Positions 34,137 to 43,965 of a stretch of 64,000 bases of DNA are shown here, piece after piece. This stretch comes from Chloroflexota bacterium (lineage in GTDB: Bacteria; Chloroflexota; Anaerolineae; UBA4142). Location of the stretch: assembly GCA_016215025.1 (NCBI GenBank), contig JACRMI010000025.1, forward strand, positions 1-64,000, in the 5' to 3' direction. The notes below the pieces were generated by a model. That model was not told where the DNA came from, did no database searches, and saw only the letters and a program-made list of their open reading frames with translations. Made by a program: the position numbers and the translations under genes. Within the stretch, counting starts at the first letter, position 1; every line of letters begins with the position of its first letter.

Positions 34137-35360
34137 ACTCCAACGATTACTCTCAAACCTGGCAAAGAAAAACCTCTTCTCGCGCATCATCCTTGGATTT
34201 TCTCCGGCGCGATTGCGCGCGCGGATGACGCACATGATGGCGACACGGTCGATGTTCGCGATGCGGCGGGACGCTTTATCGCGCGTGGATATTACAATTC
34301 GCGGTCGCAGATCGCTGTGCGACTATGGACATGGAACGATGAGCCAATCGACAGCGCGTTTTTCCGCAAGCGCATCGTCAATGCGATTGATTTACGCCAG
34401 TCATTGATCGAAACGGATGCGACAAATGCGTATCGCATCGTCAACGCGGAAAGCGATTTTCTGCCTGGCTTGATCATGGATCGCTACTCCGATTTTGTCG
34501 TGTTGCAATTTCTGACACTGGGTGTTGAGCAACGCAAAAATGAAATCGTCGAATTGGTTCAAGAAATTCTGGAACCTGAGGGCATCTACGAGCGCAGTGA
34601 TGTGGACGTGCGCGAAAAAGAGGGGCTGCAATCAGTTGTTGGCAGCTTGCGAGGAGCGGAACCGACGGAATTGATCGAGATTCAAGAAAACGATTCGCGA
34701 TTGTTGGTGGACGTGAGACGCGGACACAAGACAGGGTTTTATCTTGATCAACGCGAGAATCGCAAACGAGTGGCAAAAGACCTGACAGGTTTCATCGGCT
34801 CCGTAGGAGCCGCAAAGCCTGTCAGGTCTCCGGAGATTCTGAACGTCTTTTCTTACAGTGGCGGTTTTTCAGTTTATGCGTGTGCGGCAAATGAAACGGC
34901 ACGCGTTATCAATCTGGATGCGTCGGGCGATGCGTTGACGCTGGCGCGCGAGAATATGCGCTTGAATGGTTGCGACGAGCGCGGCGAATTTGTCGATGGT
35001 GATGCGTTTCTGGTTCTACGCAAATATCGGGACATGGGAAAATCGTTTGATGCGATCATCCTCGACCCGCCGAAATTTGTTCATGCGCAATCGCAATTGC
35101 ATTCTGGATTGCGCGGTTACAAGGACATCAATTTGCTTGCGTTTAAATTATGCAAGCCCGGTGGAATCCTCGCCACATTTTCATGTTCTGGTCAGGTGAG
35201 CGCAGAATTATTTCAAAAGGTTGTTTTTGAAGCAGCAACCGATGCCAAGCGCGATGCACAAATCATTGCGAAACTTTCGCAATCACCCGACCATCCGATT
35301 TTACTTTCGTTCCCTGAGTCGGAATATCTCAAAGGAATTATTTGTCATGTGGTCGCCTAG
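34134..35360 (+). CDS. rlmI: Class I SAM-dependent rRNA methyltransferase, RlmI-like, with a repeat insertion
   Basis: Expected to methylate a cytosine C5 in 23S rRNA. 408 residues. An N-terminal PUA domain (KPLLAHHPWIFSGAI) is followed by a RlmI central domain (DQRENRKRVA) and a Rossmann methyltransferase (ILNVFSYSGGFSVYA motif I, LDPPKFVHAQ motif IV, FSCSGQVS catalytic-type segment). Residues about 214-232 are encoded by a family D palindromic repeat placed between the DQRENR helix and motif I. The frame is open. The GTG start lies in another repeat. Confidence 0.9.
   Translation: MTPTITLKPGKEKPLLAHHPWIFSGAIARADDAHDGDTVDVRDAAGRFIARGYYNSRSQIAVRLWTWNDEPIDSAFFRKRIVNAIDLRQSLIETDATNAYRIVNAESDFLPGLIMDRYSDFVVLQFLTLGVEQRKNEIVELVQEILEPEGIYERSDVDVREKEGLQSVVGSLRGAEPTELIEIQENDSRLLVDVRRGHKTGFYLDQRENRKRVAKDLTGFIGSVGAAKPVRSPEILNVFSYSGGFSVYACAANETARVINLDASGDALTLARENMRLNGCDERGEFVDGDAFLVLRKYRDMGKSFDAIILDPPKFVHAQSQLHSGLRGYKDINLLAFKLCKPGGILATFSCSGQVSAELFQKVVFEAATDAKRDAQIIAKLSQSPDHPILLSFPESEYLKGIICHVVA
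34775..34829. repeat. Family D palindrome inside the rlmI-like gene
   Basis: AAAAGACCTGACAGGTTTC ... GGCTCCGTAGGAGCC ... GCCTGTCAGGTCT. The outer arms are those of the terminator at 24433-24472, and the core recurs at 51709-51773 and 57847-57899. Confidence 0.9.
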
Positions 35361-35362
35361 TC

Positions 35363-35428
35363 TTGTAGTCGATTGACTATTTGACGAATCGACTATATGT
35401 CTATGAGACTATCCGACTACGCGACTTG
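35363..35428. repeat. Repeat at the convergent ends of rlmI and the secreted protein gene
   Basis: TAGTCGATTGACTATTTGACG and CGACTATATGTCTATGAGACT units form an imperfect palindrome. The last codons of the minus-strand gene lie in it. Confidence 0.55.
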
Positions 35429-37419
35429 GACCTCCAGCGCCAGATCAAAATCCCCGCGCCGATCAATTCAATTCCCGCTACGATAATTCCCACGCGCTCC
35501 GGTCGCCAGCTTGACGGCGACCATTCGAGTGTACGCGCGCCACATGCATCGACCCGCGCTTCGTCTGTGCCTGCTCGATACGTGACGCGTCCCAACGCCA
35601 ATGCATTTTGCCAGCCACGCTGCGCGTACGAAAGCAGCGCGCGCTTGAGTTGCGCTTCGACATCGTTTGGGGATGCTACATCCAATGATGAGAGATTTTT
35701 CAAAATGTCGCTGATTTGCAAATTGAATTCATTACACGCCGACGAAAGATCAAGGTCTTCGCGATAGCGGATTGTGTGTGTAAAGAGTTCATCCGCCTCG
35801 CTCCATTCGACATTATCGGGGGCGATAACGGCGCGCAGTAGCGCCCAGTCGGCGCGACTCGGTAACAGTCGGGCGAGCGCATCCAACTTGGTGGCAAGTT
35901 CCGCGCGGCTGTTGAAAGCGACATTGATGACGAGCGCAACATTCGAGCCATCACTTGCGAGGTTTGCATCGACGCCTGCTTGCCGCAGTTGCGCAATAGT
36001 GCCACTCGCGGCGTTTTGCATTTCGGCGACAGAAAAATACGGCGCAAGCGAAAAAATCATTGAGCGCGATTGCGACGACGTGGTGACTTCGGCGCGGGTC
36101 ACGTAAAACAAAGGCGGCGAAAATTGCGTCATGAATTTATCGCCGAGTGCGGCACGTGCTTTGGTCGATGCCGTCGCCGCGTCGCTTTGATCGATCAACG
36201 CACGCCCCCAGGCAAGGTTCAATGCGCGTCGTTGCGTGTTCATTCTCTCAGTCGTGAACAGCGGACCCGCGCCATTAGGCGCGAGGGTACTGGCTTTATC
36301 GAAATAGGTTGACGCGTTGGCGAAATCTTGGCGCGTCTGCGCATCGACGCCGAGATAAAAATAATCTTCGGCGAGTTGCTTGCGCACAGTGGCATCATTC
36401 GCGGCAAGTGATTCCCATTGCGCAACCGCCAGCGACAAGTAAGCGGGATTGCGTGGACCTGCTGCAGGACCTGCGCGCGATTCGTAAATCGCACCCAACG
36501 CTTGCCGCGCTGTGCGATTGTTGGCGTCGAGGCGGACAGCGGTTTCCAATTCGGCGACGGCTTGCATGGCGAAACTATCGCGGCGGGGGGAATCGGCGGC
36601 GGCGAGTTGACGCAGCAGGTTGCCCAGATTCGCGTGCGCATTCGCATCGTTTGCATTTTGTTGCGCGACGCGGCGCTTGGTGTTCAAGTCGCTCCAGACC
36701 GACGGTCGCAAAATGGTGAGCGATGGATTCGAGACGGGTTCTTTGTTGGTGAATCGCCACGTGATACTTGATCCGTCGAATTCGGGATTGGGTGGATCGT
36801 ACGCGACGATTTGCTCAAGCGTGGTCGATTCGGGGAAATTTATGGTGAGACGCGCGCTACCGATGCTGCCCTTCCAATCGGTTGCCGATGTGAGTCCATA
36901 ATAAAATCGTGGCATCGCGCTATCGCCCAGGTCTTGCGCGAAATCGAATCGAACGGTTTTCTTGTCGTCGGTGTCGAGTGGAACCGTAAACGTGTACCAA
37001 TCGACAGAGCGAACCACCCCGCCGACTTTCAAATCCGCCTTGCCACGATTGATCGTTCTAACTCTAGTCCCATCGATGCTAACGGAAAAATTATTGAATC
37101 GACTGGGATCGAAGGTGTATTGATCGCCGCCCCATGCTGGAAAGCCAACCGGTGCGACGGTGTCAGATACACGATCGGTGTTATGCAGTTTGAATGTGGA
37201 ATAACCGCTGATGATCGTGTGCCCATTGATTTCGATGAGGTCCGCGTCCAACGTCAGCGCGACGAGTTCAACCGACAAATCGCGTTGCTGAGGAACGAGT
37301 GCGACGGGAACAAAAATCGGTGCGGGAGATTGAGCCAGGGTAGTGGGGATGGCGCTCAACGCGAGCGCGATGAAAAGAATGCTGGACGCAAAAAGGAGAC
37401 GACTAGTCGATAACTTCAT
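35401..37419 (-). CDS. Secreted TPR-like protein with a C-terminal membrane anchor
   Basis: 672 residues. Signal peptide (LLFASSILFIALALSAIPTTLAQ). The beta-rich N-terminal half (about 30-260) resembles an exported immunoglobulin-like fold (ISGYSTFKLHNTDRVSDTV). Helical repeats of TPR type follow (NAHANLGNLLRQLA, AEDYFYLGVDAQTRQDF), and a C-terminal helix (VGIIVAGIELIGAGILIW) precedes Arg-rich residues. It is likely an outer-face membrane-anchored protein. Last gene of the cyclase-patatin-kinase operon, 21 bases after the kinase. Function unknown. Confidence 0.75.
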   Translation of the reverse strand: MKLSTSRLLFASSILFIALALSAIPTTLAQSPAPIFVPVALVPQQRDLSVELVALTLDADLIEINGHTIISGYSTFKLHNTDRVSDTVAPVGFPAWGGDQYTFDPSRFNNFSVSIDGTRVRTINRGKADLKVGGVVRSVDWYTFTVPLDTDDKKTVRFDFAQDLGDSAMPRFYYGLTSATDWKGSIGSARLTINFPESTTLEQIVAYDPPNPEFDGSSITWRFTNKEPVSNPSLTILRPSVWSDLNTKRRVAQQNANDANAHANLGNLLRQLAAADSPRRDSFAMQAVAELETAVRLDANNRTARQALGAIYESRAGPAAGPRNPAYLSLAVAQWESLAANDATVRKQLAEDYFYLGVDAQTRQDFANASTYFDKASTLAPNGAGPLFTTERMNTQRRALNLAWGRALIDQSDAATASTKARAALGDKFMTQFSPPLFYVTRAEVTTSSQSRSMIFSLAPYFSVAEMQNAASGTIAQLRQAGVDANLASDGSNVALVINVAFNSRAELATKLDALARLLPSRADWALLRAVIAPDNVEWSEADELFTHTIRYREDLDLSSACNEFNLQISDILKNLSSLDVASPNDVEAQLKRALLSYAQRGWQNALALGRVTYRAGTDEARVDACGARTLEWSPSSWRPERVGIIVAGIELIGAGILIWRWRSKSRSRIVS

Positions 37420-37440
37420 TCGAGTTGAAGGGAAGTGGAA

Positions 37441-38688
37441 TCAAAACAAGCGCGCCGATCGTCGTGGTTCATTCAAGGGTAGGACCAATGTAACCGTGGT
37501 GCCTTTGCCTGGCTCGCTGTCGATGGTTAACTTGCCGTGGCAAAGTTCCGCGCGCTCTTTCATGTTGAGGAGACCCAGGTTGCCGCGTTGCGCGTACGCC
37601 TCTTCGACGCTTACCACATCGAACCCGCGTCCGTCGTCGCGCACGCTGAGTGTAAGCGATTCGCTGCTCTTTTTCACGGCAATCGTAACCGTTTCGGCGT
37701 GGGCGTGTTTTTTGGCATTGCCCACCGCCTCTTGAATGATCGAAAACGCAGCGCCTTCGACCTTTGGCTCGAACCGAATCTTGGAAGCGTCGGTGTCGAG
37801 TTGCAATTTCAAATTGGTATCGCCACTTTGCCGTTCGACGTAAATTTGAATGGCGGCGCAAATGCCTTGAGTTTCCAATGCGACCGGACGCAAATCGAAC
37901 AACATGTTGCGAACTTGGTGCAATGCCTGGGTCGAAAGGCGTTCGAGTTCGGCAAGCTCTGCTTCGGCGCGCGCAGGTTCGCGTTCGATGACTTGCTTAA
38001 GAAAGCGCAAGCCCATAATCACCGCAGACAAAAGTTGCGAAGGTCCGTCATGTAATTCACGCGCCAACTCGTGACGAACTTCTTCTTCGACGGCGAGCAA
38101 GCGGTCACGTTCGGCAACCACTTGTTGATACAAGCGCGCATTTTCGATGAGCACGGCGGATTGACCGGCGAAGGCGAGCAACAAGTCTTGATCGTCGGGG
38201 TTGAATTTCTCGCCCGATTTTTTATTGATAATTTCGATGACGCCGATGCAGCGATTTTTGTAGATGAGTGGTGCAGCGACCATCGCCGTCGTGCGGAATT
38301 TGAAATTACGGTCGATGCGATTGAGGAAACGGGGATCGATGGCGGCGTCGTGAACGATCACCGGACGCTTGCGTGAAAATACCCAACCCGCAATGCCTTC
38401 ATCGCTCTTGATACGTTTGTTGCGGAGGACTTTGCCGCTGCCGCCTTGCACGACTTGGAAAACGAGTTCCTTCTGAGCAGGATCGTACAGTAAAAGAGAA
38501 CCGGCGCTGGCGCGCATGACATCGACGGCTGAAGACAGGATTAATGCGAGAAGTCGATTGAGTCCTAGTTCAGACGAAAAAGTCAGAGCAACTTCTTGCA
38601 ACGCTTCGAGCGCGGCTATTCGTTGTTCTAAATTGGAAAGGGTAGTGGCTTTATCTTCTGCGTGTGTACGCGATGAGGCTTTGGGCAT
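37441..38688 (-). CDS. GAF-domain sensor histidine kinase (HisKA_3/NarX-type)
   Basis: 415 residues, no transmembrane helix. An N-terminal coiled segment is followed by a GAF domain (about 45-180). The HisKA_3 dimerisation helix has the phospho-acceptor in ELHDGPSQLL (His near 210), and the HATPase domain has NAKKHAHAETV (N box) and VRDDGRGFD (G1). A cytosolic kinase whose GAF could sense a small ligand, possibly a cyclic nucleotide. No response regulator is encoded nearby. It begins 3 bases after the patatin gene ends. Confidence 0.92.
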   Translation of the reverse strand: MPKASSRTHAEDKATTLSNLEQRIAALEALQEVALTFSSELGLNRLLALILSSAVDVMRASAGSLLLYDPAQKELVFQVVQGGSGKVLRNKRIKSDEGIAGWVFSRKRPVIVHDAAIDPRFLNRIDRNFKFRTTAMVAAPLIYKNRCIGVIEIINKKSGEKFNPDDQDLLLAFAGQSAVLIENARLYQQVVAERDRLLAVEEEVRHELARELHDGPSQLLSAVIMGLRFLKQVIEREPARAEAELAELERLSTQALHQVRNMLFDLRPVALETQGICAAIQIYVERQSGDTNLKLQLDTDASKIRFEPKVEGAAFSIIQEAVGNAKKHAHAETVTIAVKKSSESLTLSVRDDGRGFDVVSVEEAYAQRGNLGLLNMKERAELCHGKLTIDSEPGKGTTVTLVLPLNEPRRSARLF

Positions 38689-38691
38689 AGA

Positions 38692-40374
38692 TTACAAAGT
38701 TGCAGTGAGCGGCGGACGCGGTCGGGGCGCCAAACGCTGCCGAATGTTGGCGATTTGCTCGCGAGCGGCTTCTTCGCCACGTTTGATAATCTCGCCGTAC
38801 TTGTCATATTCCATCGTACCGTATCGTTCAATGTCGGGTTGAATCAAAACATCCACGGCGCCCATGCGCGATTTGATGATTTCGCTTTCCATGATTTCCA
38901 TCGCGCCCATCAAGATGCCGACCACATTCGGCAGCTTGCCCTCGCGTTTCAATTCACGACGATGCAGGCGCTCTTCCAACCCAGGAATAACATTGCTGGC
39001 CAGAATGATGCTGATACCTTTATCGACCAGCAGTTGAGTGGGCACCGGATTGACCGAACCCCCATCGATCAAATAGCGTCCGGCGACGTGGGCAGGTTCG
39101 AGAATGCCGATGACGCTCATGCTGGCGCGCATCGCTTCCGCGACCGGACCGCGATCAAAAACGATTTCTTCGCCGGAGACCAAATCGGTGGCGACAATAT
39201 ACAACGGGATGGATAATTGATCAAACGATTTATTCTTGACCCACTTGCGCAAATAGTTCAAGACCATGTCGCCTTTGATGAGACCCGAACGCGGCGGAAG
39301 CCGAAAATCCCAATAACGAAAACCGGTGAGAAAACTGTATTGCCGTTGAACGCCAGCCGAAAATTGAATCATCTCGTCGACGGTTCGCCCGGCGGCATAC
39401 ATTGCGCCAAAAATTGCGCCTGCGCTCGTGCCCGCGATCATGTCGATGGGAATGCTTTCTTCTTCGAGAACGCGAAGCACGCCGATGTGGGCCATCCCGC
39501 GTGCGTTACCGCTTGACAACGCGATCCCGACAAGGCGTTGACAGATGCGACGGGCGGTGCGACGTAGCGCGGCATCATTATCTTCAGTGCGCCAGAATCC
39601 TTTCGACATGGTCGTGCGAAGCCAGTTCGGTTCTTTGCCGCCGATTTGCAACGTGATGTCTGCCAGTTCCATCGCTTTGAGGGTCAGTGGAGTTTCGTAG
39701 GGTGCGACAGACAAGAATACCCAGTAGTATTGCTCGACCAATTTACTCAAGCGATTGGCGAGTCCTTCGGGATCAAGAATGTTGTCGCCACGCACGAGGC
39801 GAACATGCGCGAGCTGTAAGGTGATGGGATCAAGTGTTGTATTTGCCAAGCCGCCCAAATCGAGAATATAAACATCTTCGCCGGTGACTTGGGCGAGATG
39901 ACGTGCTAACGTGGGGGCAGCAGTCCCTAGAATGGTTACGATGTTGAATTCATCGCGCACCGTCGCGGCGGTGTTCGAGCGCACAAGACGGCGTCCCAAT
40001 TCCTGGGTCATCAAGACGGCGATTTGGGGATGCGTCTCTAAGAGTTCGTCGAGGTCATTCTTGCGGAGGACAAGCAAATCAGCGTCGATAACGACGCGCG
40101 CGGTAGCCGAGCGGCGATCACCGAGCAGAACAGCCATTTCGCCAAAAAAATTACCGGGACCGAGATAATTAAAGATTTTTTCCTGGCTTGCTTTTTCCGA
40201 TACAATCTTGATCTGCCCACTTTCGATCAAGTACATGCAATCGCCAGGTTCATCTTCCAAAAAGACGGCAGCGCCTTTGTGATAATGCTCGCGCTGCAAG
40301 CGACGCGAAATTGCCTCGAGAACGTTATCGTCGAGGTCAGAAAAGAAGGGAATTGTACGTAGGTTGTGCTTCAT
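38692..40374 (-). CDS. Patatin-like phospholipase with an N-terminal cyclic-nucleotide-binding domain
   Basis: 560 residues, NTE/RssA-like. Residues about 5-125 form a cNMP-binding domain with an intact phosphate cassette FGEMAVLLGDRRSATARV, so ligand binding is credible. A linker region (about 145-270) precedes the patatin domain: glycine-rich oxyanion loop SSGNARGMAHIGVL, nucleophile elbow IAGTSAGAIFG (Ser near 313) and catalytic Asp in LIDGGSVNPVP (near 437). It should hydrolyse phospholipids or lysophospholipids, possibly under control of a cyclic nucleotide. Directly downstream of the class III cyclase (9-base gap). Confidence 0.93.
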   Translation of the reverse strand: MKHNLRTIPFFSDLDDNVLEAISRRLQREHYHKGAAVFLEDEPGDCMYLIESGQIKIVSEKASQEKIFNYLGPGNFFGEMAVLLGDRRSATARVVIDADLLVLRKNDLDELLETHPQIAVLMTQELGRRLVRSNTAATVRDEFNIVTILGTAAPTLARHLAQVTGEDVYILDLGGLANTTLDPITLQLAHVRLVRGDNILDPEGLANRLSKLVEQYYWVFLSVAPYETPLTLKAMELADITLQIGGKEPNWLRTTMSKGFWRTEDNDAALRRTARRICQRLVGIALSSGNARGMAHIGVLRVLEEESIPIDMIAGTSAGAIFGAMYAAGRTVDEMIQFSAGVQRQYSFLTGFRYWDFRLPPRSGLIKGDMVLNYLRKWVKNKSFDQLSIPLYIVATDLVSGEEIVFDRGPVAEAMRASMSVIGILEPAHVAGRYLIDGGSVNPVPTQLLVDKGISIILASNVIPGLEERLHRRELKREGKLPNVVGILMGAMEIMESEIIKSRMGAVDVLIQPDIERYGTMEYDKYGEIIKRGEEAAREQIANIRQRLAPRPRPPLTATL

Positions 40375-40383
40375 TCCAGAAAA

Positions 40384-43300
40384 CTATCCGCCTTGTCCGG
40401 CAGGGTTCAAACGGGGTAAACCGTCAAGTTCAGCGCGAGCGCGCTGTTGTTCAACTTTGGCACCGAGTCGATCAAAAGTAACCAGCGCTTGTTCTAACGT
40501 CGTGCGCGCTAGCGCCAAGTTGCCTTGATCGCGGTAAAGGATTGCCAATTGATATTGGGATTTGGCAAGTTCAAACTGACTTTTGAGGGCGGTCAAAATA
40601 CTGAGACTGCGCTCGATGCAGTCCATCGCTTTGGGCAAGTCATGCTGATGCTGGGCGATATTCGCTAATGTGCGCAAGCCCTTGCTTTCGATGAGCTTTC
40701 TGCCGATTTCACTTGCCAGCGATTTGGCTTGATCGGCAAAAGTCTGCGCCGTGTCGAGTTGTCCTAGACCCAGATAAGCTTCGGCGAGGTGCCATTGCGC
40801 TTCGGCAATGCGTTCCTTAGACCCCATATCGGTCGCAATACTAATGGAACGCTTTAAATCACGGATGGCTCGATCAAATTCCTTTTGTAGGATTTTGACG
40901 TGCGCCAAGTTGATGAGCGCAAAGCACGTGATATTTCCGTGCTTGATTTTTTCGCCGGTGGCAAGCGCATGTTCGCCATAGTTTATGGCTTTGGAAAAAT
41001 CGCCGCGTTCGCTATACAACTCACAGAGGTTTGTATTATTGCGCGCGATGCCTTCAATATCGCCTATTTTTTGCCTAATGTCAAGTGAGCGCTCTAGATG
41101 CTCAAGTGCCTGGTCCCATTGCCCTTGTTCCCATTCGATGACGGCCATGTTGTTGTACGAGTTGCTGACGCCTTGCTGGTCACCGATACGTTCACGCAGC
41201 TTGAGACCTTTTTCCGCATATGCCGTAGCGCGCGCCCAATCGCCTTTGCGATTGAATTGCGCAACGAGACGATTATAGACGGATGCCATCTCGTTGTAAT
41301 GTTCAGTGCCTTCGACGATCTGCAACGTGCGCATCGCCCAATCGTAGGCGCGATCAAATTCCCCGCGTCGATACTCGACCCAGCCTATGTCGTTGTAGGT
41401 TCGCACATGCTCCGCTGATTTAGGATCGGGATCTTGCTCTAGTTCTTTGAGTGCATTTTCCAGCCAACGTAACGCTTCAATGTAATCACCGCGACGCTCA
41501 CATACGCGTCCGATGCAGCGCATGATTTCTGCATTCTTGCGGCAAGTCTCTAGCGATTTGCCTGTGGACCGAACGATTTCTAATGCGATCAGGTATGAAG
41601 TCGTTGCGCCTGGGTAATCGCCGGTAAAGGTCTGCACTGAGCCAAGCCCGGTGTACACATCGATCTTTTGTTGCAAAGTGGGATTAGTCTTCGTGAGAAA
41701 ACTTGCTGCCTGTTGATAATGGTGTAAGGCTTGCTCGTTCGCGAATTGATCGGAGGCATGTTGTCCAGCTCTAATCAGATAGGGCAGAGCATGTTCCCAA
41801 TCCTTGCTTTCCGCATAGTGGAATGCCAACGCTTCAATGTGTTCATCGATCCTATCGCGGAACAGCGCTTCAATGGCGTTAGCAATTTTTTGATGTAAAT
41901 ATTCCCGGCGGCGGACCAGCAAACTGTTGTAGACGGTTTCTTGGATTAGGATGTTGGTAAAACGATATTCCGGATAACTGCCGTCACTAACCCGATTCAC
42001 CAACTGGCGCTCCTGGAGTTCTTGCATATCATCTTGCAAGCTTCGGGCATTTTCAATGACGTTGTTTAAGAGCCGATACGAAAAATCGCGACCAATCACG
42101 GCAGCGCATTGAAGAGCTTGGCGTCCACCTTCCCCCAGGTGGTCGACGCGCGTCATAATCAAACCTTGAAGTGTCGTCGGGACTTGGAGTTCGTCGAGAT
42201 TGGCATCGGGCAGAACTTGCCATCGGTCGGCATTCCGTCGAATAATACCGTGATCGATGAGCATTCGAATAATTTCTTCCAAGTAGAAGGGGTTGCCTTC
42301 AGCACGCTGTAAGATCAATTGATTCAGCGTTTCGGGCAATTCATGAATCGTTAACAGCAGATCGACCAAAGCAAAACTATCAGCCTGAGAAAGTGGTGCA
42401 AGCGGAATGTAAGTAAAGTTTTCTCCATACATCTCGTTGCCAAGTTTTCGAATCTGAGTCTCGGCGCTTCCGTCACCCGGACGTGAATTGCAATAAACTA
42501 TCAGGGGTACATTTTCGACGGTTGGCAACAAGAATTTCAGCAACTCTAATGATACATTATCGATCCAGTGAATGTCTTCAAAGATGAGAACGAGCGGTTT
42601 CTCCTGTGCTTGAGCGGTGAGTAATTCACGGATGGCGATAAACGTTTGCTGTTGCAATTGCGGAGGTGCCAAGTGACGAATCCGTGCCACCATTTCTTTG
42701 TCGAAAATTCGAATGGAGAAAAGGTGCTCGATGTAGGGCAATACTCGGGCAGCATCGACGGATGGCAACAGGTTCTCGATGTAGCGTTCGATTTTCTCTC
42801 TCGCGATTTCTTCGGAATCGTTGTCCGCTAATTGAAAAAGCCCGCGCAAAATATCGAGAAAGACACCGTAAGCTGATTGACCGTATGAAAGGCATGTGCC
42901 CTCTAATACCGTGGTCCACTTGTTGGCAAGATAACCTTTGAGTTCACTGCTGAGACGGGACTTGCCAATGCCGGCGTTGCCAGTCACCAAAACAATCTGC
43001 CCCCGGCGGTGAGTGGTCAGTTCGTCAATCACCATGCGGACTTGAGCGAATTCCTCCGCGCGCCCGACCATCGGAGCGGCAAGTCCAGGAATACCGCGAA
43101 CTCGCCCGGCAACCTGGCGCAAGGTGAGTGCTTCAAAAATCTCGACCGGCTCAATCCGATTCTTGACGCGGATCGAACCCAACTCGCGAAACTCAAAGAG
43201 AGGTTTAGTCGCTTCGTACACTGAACGACTGACGAGAACCGAACCTGGCTCGGCAACACTTTGCAAACGCGAGGCTACATTCACTGTGTCGCCCAGCGCA

Positions 43301-43932
43301 GTGTACTCCATTCGCAGGTCAGACCCAATGCTGCCAACAACAACCGTCCCTGTATGCAGTCCAATTCGAACCCGGAGAGAAATTCCCAAACGTGGTTCAA
43401 GGTCGGCATTGATGCGCTTGAGAGCATCTTGCATTCCCAACGCGGCGCGGATCGCACGCGCCGGATCGTCTTCGTGCGCAATCGGTGCACCGAAGAGTGC
43501 CATGATGCCATCGCCCATCACTTTGTCGATGGTGCCTTCGTGTTTGTAGATTTCTTCGGTGAAGGCTTTGAGGGTGTTATCGATAAATTCGTAGACTTGT
43601 TCGGGGTCGAGTTTTTCGGAGATGGCGGTAAAGCCGCTGATATCGGAGAAAAGTACAGTCACATTGCGGCGTTCACCTTCGATCTGCTTGCCGACGCTTG
43701 AGATTTTTTGGGCAAGCGCGTCGGGCATGGCAATTGGCTGACGTCCTTCAGAACTGGGGGAATGCTCCGAAGTTGTGGCTAGCTTGGCTCCGCAATTTCC
43801 ACAAAACTTGAAATTGACTGGAGAACGAAAGCCGCAATTAGTACACGTTCGAGTCAACGGAGCGGTGCATTGACTGCAACTTGGCGCTCCAAGTGGATTC
43901 TCACTGCCGCACTGAGGACACTGTATCGTCAT
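40384..43932 (-). CDS. Class III adenylate/guanylate cyclase with double zinc ribbon, AAA-type ATPase and TPR repeats
   Basis: 1182 residues. Double zinc ribbon at 1-50 (CPQCGSENPLGAPSCSQC, CTNCGFRSPVNFKFCGNCG). The class III cyclase domain (about 85-270) has metal Asp in LFSDISGFTA and VMGDGIMALFG, Lys in DKVMGDG, and the Asn/Arg pair in GDTVNVASRL, so it looks active. An ATPase domain follows with P-loop VTGNAGIGKSRL (near 318) and Walker B VLIFEDIHWID, then more than ten TPR-type repeats (about 740-1150). It makes a cyclic nucleotide; base identity cannot be read. First gene of the operon with the cNMP-binding phospholipase. Confidence 0.93.
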   Translation of the reverse strand: MTIQCPQCGSENPLGAPSCSQCTAPLTRTCTNCGFRSPVNFKFCGNCGAKLATTSEHSPSSEGRQPIAMPDALAQKISSVGKQIEGERRNVTVLFSDISGFTAISEKLDPEQVYEFIDNTLKAFTEEIYKHEGTIDKVMGDGIMALFGAPIAHEDDPARAIRAALGMQDALKRINADLEPRLGISLRVRIGLHTGTVVVGSIGSDLRMEYTALGDTVNVASRLQSVAEPGSVLVSRSVYEATKPLFEFRELGSIRVKNRIEPVEIFEALTLRQVAGRVRGIPGLAAPMVGRAEEFAQVRMVIDELTTHRRGQIVLVTGNAGIGKSRLSSELKGYLANKWTTVLEGTCLSYGQSAYGVFLDILRGLFQLADNDSEEIAREKIERYIENLLPSVDAARVLPYIEHLFSIRIFDKEMVARIRHLAPPQLQQQTFIAIRELLTAQAQEKPLVLIFEDIHWIDNVSLELLKFLLPTVENVPLIVYCNSRPGDGSAETQIRKLGNEMYGENFTYIPLAPLSQADSFALVDLLLTIHELPETLNQLILQRAEGNPFYLEEIIRMLIDHGIIRRNADRWQVLPDANLDELQVPTTLQGLIMTRVDHLGEGGRQALQCAAVIGRDFSYRLLNNVIENARSLQDDMQELQERQLVNRVSDGSYPEYRFTNILIQETVYNSLLVRRREYLHQKIANAIEALFRDRIDEHIEALAFHYAESKDWEHALPYLIRAGQHASDQFANEQALHHYQQAASFLTKTNPTLQQKIDVYTGLGSVQTFTGDYPGATTSYLIALEIVRSTGKSLETCRKNAEIMRCIGRVCERRGDYIEALRWLENALKELEQDPDPKSAEHVRTYNDIGWVEYRRGEFDRAYDWAMRTLQIVEGTEHYNEMASVYNRLVAQFNRKGDWARATAYAEKGLKLRERIGDQQGVSNSYNNMAVIEWEQGQWDQALEHLERSLDIRQKIGDIEGIARNNTNLCELYSERGDFSKAINYGEHALATGEKIKHGNITCFALINLAHVKILQKEFDRAIRDLKRSISIATDMGSKERIAEAQWHLAEAYLGLGQLDTAQTFADQAKSLASEIGRKLIESKGLRTLANIAQHQHDLPKAMDCIERSLSILTALKSQFELAKSQYQLAILYRDQGNLALARTTLEQALVTFDRLGAKVEQQRARAELDGLPRLNPAGQGG

Positions 43933-43965
43933 CGCTTCTTTGGGATTTGGTAGGGAGTCTCTGAC

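Noticed and set aside
38692-43932. Direct assignment as CBASS or Pycsar
   Set aside because: The cyclase is a large AAA/TPR class III protein, not a CD-NTase or typical PycC, and no defence-island neighbours are seen; kept only as an analogy.
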